Positions 1 to 5,041 of a DNA stretch of 5,041 nucleotides are shown in pieces; within the stretch, counting starts at the first letter, position 1; every line of letters begins with the position of its first letter. The notes below the pieces were generated by a model. That model had not been told where the DNA came from and did not search any database. It saw only the letters and a list, made by a program, of their open reading frames with translations. The position numbers and the translations under genes were made by a program. The stretch spans positions 1 to 5,041 of the forward strand of contig JAJCYL010000410.1 in assembly GCA_029262955.1 (NCBI GenBank), in the 5' to 3' direction. This DNA is from Cytophagales bacterium (GTDB taxonomy: Bacteria; Bacteroidota; Bacteroidia; Cytophagales; Cyclobacteriaceae).

Positions 1-651
1 GAGGAAGGCATTAAAGGGCGATGGTATACACTTATGAATTTAACATGGCAATATCGATTGAAGGGTGATTTTCGGGCATCAAGACGTTATGGTGAAATGG
101 CTTGTGAACAATCTAAGGTTGATGATGACAGACATGCGAAATTGGAGGCTTGTATTCAACTCGCAGAGACATTAATTGAACTGGGTGAGTTAAAGAAATT
201 AAAAGATGTTTACAAAAATGGCTTAAAATGGAGAGGTGATATTGAAGACAGAGATAGCTATGTCTTTGACGTTTACTACTCAAAATATTTATGGGAAATT
301 GGTGAACAGAATCAAGCAATTAATCGCTTGGAAAAGGCAGTAAACTTCCTTACCACTAGTGAAGTGTTTTACGAAATGCATGGCAGGGCATTATTAGCCA
401 ATTACTATTTTGCTAAAAGAGAATTTGATAAAGCTGCATCAGAGTTGAAAATAATTGATCAGCCAAGGCACAATTATATTTCGATGGAATCCAGGTGCCT
501 GGCTGCAATTACACATTCGAAATTATTGCAAATGAATGGTCAGAAATCGATAGCCAAGGCTCTTTTGAAATTTTGGTTAGAGGACGCAAATCGTCTTGGA
601 GTCACTCAGTTGACCAACTTACTTCAAAAGGCCGATGAATCTATGCAGTGA
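1..651 (+). CDS. TPR-repeat protein, C-terminal part (5' end outside window)
   Basis: The reading frame is open from the first base to the TGA at 649-651, giving 216 residues of a longer protein. An ATG at 34 is probably internal: around residues 8-34 the TPR pattern fits well (G22-D23-F24, S27, Y30, A34 in the places of the consensus G-D-Y, A20, Y and A27), and helix A of that repeat begins before the ATG. About four or five helical hairpins follow, including ones with A..LIELGELKKL, YLWEIGEQNQAINRLEKA and NYYFAKREFDKAASEL. No signal peptide, membrane segment, DNA-binding or catalytic domain is seen in this part. TPR arrays hold protein partners; in Bacteroidota they often form the C-terminal half of regulators or kinases, but the missing N-terminus decides that. 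The 3' end overlaps the convergent SDR gene by 11 bp. GC is about 36% over 61-300. The TPR call is fairly sure; the function is unknown. Confidence 0.8.
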   Translation, partial: EEGIKGRWYTLMNLTWQYRLKGDFRASRRYGEMACEQSKVDDDRHAKLEACIQLAETLIELGELKKLKDVYKNGLKWRGDIEDRDSYVFDVYYSKYLWEIGEQNQAINRLEKAVNFLTTSEVFYEMHGRALLANYYFAKREFDKAASELKIIDQPRHNYISMESRCLAAITHSKLLQMNGQKSIAKALLKFWLEDANRLGVTQLTNLLQKADESMQ

Positions 652-1624
652 TGCGTTCCAATAATCTTTCAGAATGGCGCCAGAGTTTCTCGCCAGTCGT
701 TCTATCCAGACTTCTTTCATCAGGCTTCTTTCTTGCCATCATGTGGAGGTAATAATCCGATTGGCCCTCAATCTCTTTGGAGCAGGCCAGGTAGGTAACA
801 GGTATTGCTGCCTTCATCGGATTTTGGAAGAAAAGACCAAATATCAATTTGAGTAAAGGCATAACAATTTTAGGCGACTCCCTCGCAATGTTAGTGTTAA
901 CAGCTCCAGGGCATAGAGAATGAACAGAATACTTCATTCCATCAACATTAATCCTTCTGGACAATTCTGAAGCCAAAGTATTTAGATGAAGTTTGTAATA
1001 GCCATATAAGGCAATCACTTTAGACATGGTATATTCTTCATAAAGCCCGAATTTCTCAAAATCAATATCATCACCGGATCGGTGGGATTCGGAGGAAACA
1101 TAGATTATTCGGGGTATAAGTTTAGTGTTAAAAAGCCCTGCTGAAATGAACTCCCTGATTAAGATAAATTTTGCCAGATAGTTCACCATGAACATTTGAT
1201 CAAGCCCTTCTTTGGTTTTTCGTGATCCCTTTGGAACGATTGCAGCATTAAAAATGGCAATATCGAATTTGATCGATCTGGTTTTAAGTTCTGAAACCAA
1301 TGCCTTTATGGAATTGAGATCTGAAATATCAACCCGGATCATTTCAATGTTTTCTGAATTGGTCAGGGCTTTAATCCGATCACCTGCCTCTGGAATTCCA
1401 CTTCTACAAGCCATGATAACTTTTCCGCCACGCTCTACCAATTGTTGGGTAATGGCAAAGCCAAGTCCGGAATTGGCACCGGTCACTAGACATATTTTTC
1501 CATCTATCCGGTCATCATCCTTTAAAACACCAACTGGTTGTTGTTTCTTAAACATGTTCACTATGCCAGACAATGTCGCCGTGAATGGATTAGAATATTT
1601 GGCTTTGTGTGGATTCTCAGTCAT
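641..1624 (-). CDS. Short-chain dehydrogenase/reductase, retinol-dehydrogenase-like
   Basis: A 327-residue NAD(P)-dependent oxidoreductase with a Rossmann fold, expected to interconvert an alcohol and a carbonyl. Visible motifs in order: the cofactor loop TGANSGLG at 48-55; MACR ending at R74, the basic residue that in this subfamily favours NADP(H); the acidic V-D-I at 98-100; NAA at 126-128 in place of the usual NNAG; the conserved Asn of MVNYL at 148; VSS at 176-178 supplying the catalytic serine; Y198-x3-K202 as the catalytic pair; and LCPGAVNT at 237-244. The C-terminal stretch with TTGEKLWRHSERLLE matches the end of RDH/WWOX-type SDRs. Hydrophobic residues 251-266 could touch a membrane, as in RDH enzymes. 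About 40 residues precede the fold. The ATG at 1624 lies 8 bp inside the end of the sulfotransferase gene, which suggests translational coupling; no Shine-Dalgarno is seen. The substrate is unknown; a lipophilic alcohol or aldehyde is a family-based guess. Confidence 0.93.
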   Translation of the reverse strand: MTENPHKAKYSNPFTATLSGIVNMFKKQQPVGVLKDDDRIDGKICLVTGANSGLGFAITQQLVERGGKVIMACRSGIPEAGDRIKALTNSENIEMIRVDISDLNSIKALVSELKTRSIKFDIAIFNAAIVPKGSRKTKEGLDQMFMVNYLAKFILIREFISAGLFNTKLIPRIIYVSSESHRSGDDIDFEKFGLYEEYTMSKVIALYGYYKLHLNTLASELSRRINVDGMKYSVHSLCPGAVNTNIARESPKIVMPLLKLIFGLFFQNPMKAAIPVTYLACSKEIEGQSDYYLHMMARKKPDERSLDRTTGEKLWRHSERLLERITA

Positions 1625-2828
1625 GGGTAAAAGGAGCTAATCTATCTCGAATTTTCTCGACACTCAAACCAAAATCCTCTGGCAAATATTTATGAGTACC
1701 ATATTTATTTTTGGCATTCCTGCTTCTTACTTCTTCCAATTCTTTCATTGAAATGTTACTCATATTAATGGCCTGATAAATTCTACTGAGCTCATTCTCG
1801 GGTGCTCTTATTAATTCCTCATAGTTGATGTCGATGAAGTTTTGATCATCTACAGATTTCCTGTATTCGCTAGATTTTTTCATCATGATTTCAATTTTTC
1901 TTAACCATTGTTCCCCAATTTGATTGGCATCTACATGATTGGAAAAGATAAATCTTCCATGCCAAATCATACTGCATAATGAGGGCACTGTAATGGTTGG
2001 ATCACGATGCGTTTGGATAATTGTACAATGAGGAAAGACCTTTCTTAAGACGTCAAGGTATTCCAAATGATGTGGCGTTTTTAGCACCCACCTCCTGCCA
2101 GGATTTTGCCAACTAAGTAGTTGTAATAGTTTTTTCATGTAGGCATAGGCTGGCGTTTGATCCTGACACTCCAGCCAATGAGCAAAAGTGGGGACATGAA
2201 GTGTTGCTTCTGCCACGGTACTCAGGAAAGATATGTCTAAGAGGAGTACCTCTTCTTCTGGTGCATTATGCTCAACTGGATGAATGGCGAAAAATGCTGG
2301 ATTTAAATACCTAAGGCCGTTTTCTGCTTTTTTCCCTTCCGCAATTCTTTTGTCTGCGCTACTTGTTGACCACCTTTGGTAAGGTGCCGGATTGAGGGCT
2401 TCCCATGATTTTAATGAACGGAAGGAAGTATTCGAAGCGATTAGTCTTTGAAGAAAAGTAGTTCCTGTTCTTTGCAGACTGGCAATTACCAACGGAGGTT
2501 CTAACTCTATTTCCAGTATTTCCGGATGTAATTTAAAGTAGTATTCCGCCCGGAGCCGATTTCTGAGAAGACCGCCAATACGTTGTTTTGTTACAAATCT
2601 GCCAAAAGGATGAAGATTGGCTTCATTTTCAATTGATTCCAGAAGTTTTTTAAGAGGTTCTCGAAAAGACTCATCACCAAAATCATTTAATCCTTCTGCC
2701 TTAGCTGCGGTAGAGATTAAATATTCTTCTGAAAGGTTGACCTGGACACTGGTTTTTTCTAAAATCTTACCAATAGAATTCCAGGCTCGGATTGGCATGG
2801 GTAAATGAATGGGTTTGAGATTATTCAA
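1617..2828 (-). CDS. PAPS-dependent sulfotransferase family protein (Sulfotransfer_3)
   Basis: A 403-residue cytoplasmic-type sulfotransferase, expected to move a sulfuryl group from PAPS to a hydroxyl of a small molecule or lipid. Counting from a TTG start at 2828, the 5'-phosphosulfate loop is SLQRTGTTFLQRLI at 117-130 (family form PRSGTT), the K-T-P-H-H motif is at 250-254, and the 3'-phosphate site is HRDP at 274-277 with R275 and S283 in the R-x7-S spacing. The C-terminal YGTHKYLPEDFGLS at 376-389 is also typical of this family. No signal peptide or membrane segment is seen. The start is uncertain: TTG at 2828 overlaps the RAYT gene by 8 bp, whereas ATG at 2798 would give 393 residues and a 22-bp gap. 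No in-frame ATG lies further upstream before a stop. The gene overlaps the SDR start by 8 bp, so those two are probably translated together. The acceptor cannot be read from sequence. Confidence 0.93.
   Translation of the reverse strand: MNNLKPIHLPMPIRAWNSIGKILEKTSVQVNLSEEYLISTAAKAEGLNDFGDESFREPLKKLLESIENEANLHPFGRFVTKQRIGGLLRNRLRAEYYFKLHPEILEIELEPPLVIASLQRTGTTFLQRLIASNTSFRSLKSWEALNPAPYQRWSTSSADKRIAEGKKAENGLRYLNPAFFAIHPVEHNAPEEEVLLLDISFLSTVAEATLHVPTFAHWLECQDQTPAYAYMKKLLQLLSWQNPGRRWVLKTPHHLEYLDVLRKVFPHCTIIQTHRDPTITVPSLCSMIWHGRFIFSNHVDANQIGEQWLRKIEIMMKKSSEYRKSVDDQNFIDINYEELIRAPENELSRIYQAINMSNISMKELEEVRSRNAKNKYGTHKYLPEDFGLSVEKIRDRLAPFTHD
2796..2798 (-). other. Alternative ATG start for the sulfotransferase gene
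   Basis: This in-frame ATG is residue 11 of the longer TTG-started form. It keeps every catalytic motif and clears the RAYT stop codon by 22 bp. The bases just before it on the - strand, TTTACCC, are the same as those before the SDR start codon at 1624. Neither candidate has a Shine-Dalgarno sequence, which is usual in Bacteroidota, so spacing cannot settle the choice. In favour of TTG, the first ten residues (NNLKPIHLP) flow into the rest of the helical N-terminus without a break in character. Confidence 0.45.
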
Positions 2829-3441
2829 ATTCGAAGCGTTTATGAAAGTCGCTTGGTTGACTATTTGTGTGATACTTCAAGAATTCATCTTTGCCTCCAA
2901 ACCATCTAAGAACTTCCTTTTGGGCTACCATACCGGATTTAAGGGAAGACAGCGTATGGATAGAGCTGTGTTCCCATGAGAAAATATCTTTTACAAATTT
3001 ATGATGTATCGGATTGTTATGAATATATCGGATTAGCCCTGAGAAGTAACTATTATCATCGACTTCTTTTCGTTTGAAATTCGACATAAACAAGCTACCT
3101 CGTCTATTATATCGTTTATTGAAGGCTTGAGTATAGCCGTTAAAAAGATTAGAAAATTGACGACTTATTAAATAGGACAGTTCTACCTCTTCAAGGGTTT
3201 TAAACCCTGGTTTCTTGCTATTAAAGTATTCGACAAGTTCTTCTTTCCCCTTTATTCTAATCATCATATGAAAATGATTTGGCATCAAACAATAAGCATA
3301 GGTCTGAGCGATTGGGTTAATGTATTCGAAGTACTTTTTTAAGAAATATTTATAATTTTCTTGTTCTCTGAACAAATTGTCACTCCCGTTGGCATGATTG
3401 TAAATATGGTAGACCGACTCTGGTTGAAGAAGGGTTTTCAT
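2821..3441 (-). CDS. RAYT / Y1 HUH transposase (REP-associated tyrosine transposase type)
   Basis: A 206-residue protein of the IS200-like Y1 transposase superfamily (Transposase_17), most like the REP-associated RAYT branch. YHIYNHANGSDNLF at 11-24 is the usual first strand. CLMPNHFHMMI at 51-61 carries the metal-binding HUH pair H56 and H58. YTQAFNKRYNRRGSLF at 103-118 holds the candidate nucleophile tyrosine (Y103 likeliest, Y111 as alternative), and YIHNNPIHHKFV at 139-150 matches the conserved 'NP' segment. Such enzymes nick and rejoin single-stranded DNA at hairpins; RAYTs are usually single-copy and domesticated. The frame is intact and about the family length. The ATG follows a 25-bp spacer that is 23/25 A/T and A-rich before the start, as is common in Bacteroidota. 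GC is about 35%, against about 44% for DUF1214 and sulfotransferase, which suggests a separate origin. A perfect hairpin lies just upstream at 3470-3504. No flanking IS ends or target duplication were recognised. Confidence 0.92.
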   Translation of the reverse strand: MKTLLQPESVYHIYNHANGSDNLFREQENYKYFLKKYFEYINPIAQTYAYCLMPNHFHMMIRIKGKEELVEYFNSKKPGFKTLEEVELSYLISRQFSNLFNGYTQAFNKRYNRRGSLFMSNFKRKEVDDNSYFSGLIRYIHNNPIHHKFVKDIFSWEHSSIHTLSSLKSGMVAQKEVLRWFGGKDEFLKYHTNSQPSDFHKRFEFE

Positions 3442-3466
3442 ATTCTTTTTATAATTATTCTATTTA

Positions 3467-4663
3467 TCAAAGACCTCCACGGGTACTAAACTTTTGGAGG
3501 TCTTGTAGTTTCACAACCTTTGTTTGTGGCTCATGCCATGTGTCCGCTTTTACCCAACGCCAGCACATGGTTCCTTCTTTATGGCCAACTGTGTTTATCC
3601 AATTGGGAACCCCAGGGTCAGAATGTGCTACAATCACTCGGACAGATCCACCAACTTCATATTTGGCAGTGTGTTTATTTATGTGAATATTATAATGACG
3701 ATAATCGAGCGATTCCATCCAATAGTTGTTGAGCTGGAAATTCCAATATTCACATTTTGGTGGGGTAGTTTCAATCACCAACGCCTCATCTTGAGCAAGT
3801 TTCCAATAGCCGTGATAGTAAGCAATTTGAGGGTCGCCACCTGCATTGGTTGAGGTTTCAGGATCAAATAGAGGAAGTTGATTAGGTCTTTTCTTAAACC
3901 CATTAGCCCATTTGGCAAAGAGTAGGGGAGCACCAGCAACGAATAGTCCTGCAGTATCAAACCCGTCATCAAGAATTTTTGGAGTTACCGGCCCAGGTTG
4001 AACGTTCTCCCCGAGTCGTTCAATTTTCATTTCGGCAAGTTTTTCACTTTCCTTATCCAGGAACGTCTGTCTAACGATGACTAATGAAGTGTCATCAAAT
4101 ATTGGCAGCCAATTCTCCCCTTTTTTTTCTCTGCTCAGCATGATCTCGAACGTACCATCAGATTCTATATGCATATCGGCGGCCTCCAATGCACCAGATG
4201 GTTTCATGCCACCACCTTTCCCATAAGTTCCTCTTTGAGTAGCGAATCCGAGATAATGTGCCGTCTTGCGATTTCCAGTGATTTTATATTCATATTCACC
4301 GCTTATTTGTGCATTTTGATAGTAATTATCGGGATTATCTGCACCTAATTTGACAGTTTCATGGACCATCCTCCTTAGCACCGGATAGGCAGGATCAGCA
4401 TACTCAATAAATGCTTCCAGTCCAGCCCTCGTCAACCGTGATAGGTACCTATATCCCTCCGCTTGACTGAAGGCGTCTTGTGGTGTTCCATTAAAGACTA
4501 AAGCTGTTCCAGCTGTTTTGAGGGTATCACAGAATTCCTCCCATGATTTACCAGAAACAATTCTCTGGGCACTGATATCATCCTCGGTTTTATTACGAAT
4601 TTTTAACCATAGGCGTCGAATGCTTCCAAATACTCCAAGTAAACCAATGAATATTTTCTTCAC
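3467..4663 (-). CDS. DUF1214 domain-containing protein
   Basis: A 398-residue protein. The C-terminal third carries the DUF1214 signature: A-LVIETTPP at about 294-302, EYWNFQLNNYWMESLDY at 305-321, then a conserved strand with VRVIVAHSDPGVPNWI at 341-356 and a closing MCWRWVKAD at 366-374. No enzyme activity is established for this domain. Residues 4-13 (IFIGLLGVFG) are hydrophobic with basic residues after them (RR, K, R, K), a possible short membrane-contact segment but not a clear cleavable signal. The start is GTG at 4663; the next in-frame ATG is about 150 residues in, too late. Upstream the frame runs straight into metG's TAA, 18 bp away. The last codons form one arm of the hairpin at 3470-3504. 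Its neighbours, a sulfotransferase and an SDR, suggest a shared pathway on a hydrophobic substrate; that is inference from context only. Confidence 0.88.
   Translation of the reverse strand: MKKIFIGLLGVFGSIRRLWLKIRNKTEDDISAQRIVSGKSWEEFCDTLKTAGTALVFNGTPQDAFSQAEGYRYLSRLTRAGLEAFIEYADPAYPVLRRMVHETVKLGADNPDNYYQNAQISGEYEYKITGNRKTAHYLGFATQRGTYGKGGGMKPSGALEAADMHIESDGTFEIMLSREKKGENWLPIFDDTSLVIVRQTFLDKESEKLAEMKIERLGENVQPGPVTPKILDDGFDTAGLFVAGAPLLFAKWANGFKKRPNQLPLFDPETSTNAGGDPQIAYYHGYWKLAQDEALVIETTPPKCEYWNFQLNNYWMESLDYRHYNIHINKHTAKYEVGGSVRVIVAHSDPGVPNWINTVGHKEGTMCWRWVKADTWHEPQTKVVKLQDLQKFSTRGGL
3470..3504. repeat. Perfect 10-bp inverted repeat (hairpin) beside the RAYT gene
   Basis: AAGACCTCCA at 3470-3479 is the exact reverse complement of TGGAGGTCTT at 3495-3504, with a 15-nt loop between. 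It covers the last codons of the DUF1214 gene and ends 28 bp before the RAYT start codon. GTAG abuts it at 3505-3508 on the + strand; the E. coli REP element also carries GTAG at its foot, but on the 5' side. There is no T-run on either strand after the stem, so an intrinsic terminator is unlikely. It may be a RAYT recognition hairpin, an mRNA processing or attenuation structure, or chance. The palindrome is certain; its role is not. Confidence 0.5.
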
Positions 4664-4681
4664 AATCAGACCTGAAATCTG

Positions 4682-5041
4682 TTAACTAATTACACCTCCA
4701 TTGTCAGCCTGATCATTTGGCTCAATGAGTTTGAGTGCACCATCAGCATTCTCAGCCATAAGAATCATACCTTGAGACTCGAATCCCATAATGTTTCGAG
4801 GTGCAAGGTTGACCAAAACAGTCACTTGCTTACCAATCATTTCTTCGGGAGTATAATGTTTGGCGTTACCACTGAGTATTGTTCTTTGATCAATACCCGT
4901 ATCAACTTTGAATTTCAATAATTTGTTTGATTTAGGCACTTTCTCCGCTTCCAAAATTGTACCAATCCGCATATCCATTTTCATAAAATCATCATATGTA
5001 ATTTCATCCTTTTGAGGTTCAACTGAAGCCGTCTCTGAAAC
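4682..5041 (-). CDS. metG: Methionine--tRNA ligase, C-terminal tRNA-binding domain (N-terminal part outside window)
   Basis: The last 119 residues of a longer protein; the frame stays open to the window edge. ITYDDFMKMDMRIGTILEAE opens an OB-fold tRNA-binding domain (the EMAP-II/Arc1p-like domain fused to many bacterial MetG proteins). It is followed by the typical KLLKFKVDTG, the TILSGNAKHYTPEEMIGK segment, VLVNLAPRNIMGFESQGMIL and the acidic tail. The full enzyme charges tRNA-Met with methionine in the cytoplasm; this domain strengthens tRNA binding and dimerisation. An ATG at 4984 sits inside the DDFMKMD motif and is not a start, because the 19 codons before it read as a normal MetG linker (ending DEITYDDF). 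A stand-alone CsaA or Trbp111-type protein would need a start close by, and none is visible in the open frame. The TAA at 4682-4684 is 18 bp before the DUF1214 gene, in the same frame. Confidence 0.92.
   Translation of the reverse strand, partial: VSETASVEPQKDEITYDDFMKMDMRIGTILEAEKVPKSNKLLKFKVDTGIDQRTILSGNAKHYTPEEMIGKQVTVLVNLAPRNIMGFESQGMILMAENADGALKLIEPNDQADNGGVIS

Noticed and set aside
113..319. Open frame on the - strand opposite the TPR gene
   Set aside because: Its translation has no recognisable pattern, while the + strand frame here shows regular TPR helices.
675..695. Possible terminator hairpin TGGCG...CGCCA near the convergent gene ends
   Set aside because: The stem is only 5 bp, lies within SDR coding sequence and has no T-run.
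1212..1640. Open reading frame on the + strand opposite the SDR gene
   Set aside because: It lies fully antisense to a gene with clear SDR motifs, its translation shows no domain pattern, and it is best explained as a by-product of SDR codon use.
2834..2854. AAGCG...CGCTT stem as a second REP-like hairpin at the 3' end of the RAYT gene
   Set aside because: It has only 5 bp with an 11-nt loop inside coding sequence and shares no bases with the hairpin at 3470-3504, so it does not make a pair of element ends.
3442..3466. Promoter in the AT-rich spacer before the RAYT gene
   Set aside because: TATAAT-like strings arise easily in a 23/25 A/T stretch. No Bacteroidota-type -7 element (TAnnTTTG) paired with an upstream TTTG at the right distance was found.
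3473..3478. GGAGGT on the - strand as a Shine-Dalgarno for the RAYT gene
   Set aside because: It is about 31 nt before the ATG, far beyond usable spacing, and it is part of the hairpin stem. The other starts in the window also lack such a site.
3520..3853. Two + strand open frames opposite the DUF1214 gene
   Set aside because: Both are antisense to well-supported coding sequence and their translations look random, with many Cys, Trp and His and no domain.
3775..3972. A second - strand frame inside the DUF1214 gene
   Set aside because: It is an out-of-frame shadow; the DUF1214 frame continues through it with conserved residues and needs no frameshift.
4682..4984. A stand-alone tRNA-binding protein (CsaA/Trbp111-like) starting at 4984
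   Set aside because: The frame continues upstream to the window edge with a MetG-like linker, and the ATG falls inside the conserved DDFMKMD motif, so it is internal to metG.

Overview
The window (5,041 bp) looks like chromosomal DNA from a Bacteroidota bacterium, possibly a marine or environmental Cytophagia-type lineage. The grounds are moderate GC (about 35-45% by hand count), start codons without Shine-Dalgarno sequences, a methionyl-tRNA synthetase tail with a fused C-terminal tRNA-binding domain, and a RAYT-type transposase whose wording resembles Bacteroidota copies. The phylum call is an inference; nothing here identifies a genus.

Layout. On the + strand, positions 1-651 hold the 3' part of a TPR-repeat protein whose start lies outside the window. 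It converges on a packed row of five genes, all on the - strand, which covers the rest. Read in their own direction these are: the C-terminal end of metG (5041-4682), a DUF1214-domain protein (4663-3467), a RAYT/Y1 HUH transposase (3441-2821), a Sulfotransfer_3-family sulfotransferase (2828 or 2798 to 1617) and a retinol-dehydrogenase-like SDR oxidoreductase (1624-641). Gaps are 18 bp, 25 bp, an 8-bp overlap (or a 22-bp gap with the later start) and an 8-bp overlap, so the row could be one transcription unit behind metG. No stretch of 300 bases lacks a gene, and no RNA gene, CRISPR array or convincing intrinsic terminator is visible.

How the genes may work together. The DUF1214 protein, sulfotransferase and SDR read as a small metabolic module. 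The SDR could interconvert an alcohol and a carbonyl on a hydrophobic substrate, the sulfotransferase could sulfate a hydroxyl using PAPS, and the DUF1214 protein has no known reaction. The substrate is unknown; a lipid, steroid-like or retinoid-like alcohol is only a guess from the SDR subfamily.

The oddity is the RAYT gene in the middle of this module. It is intact by its motifs, clearly AT-richer than its partners, and sits directly downstream of a perfect 10-bp inverted repeat with a 15-nt loop (3470-3504). Its 3' end runs to, or into, the start of the sulfotransferase gene. Either a mobile or domesticated HUH nuclease landed in the operon, or it is a stable part of it.
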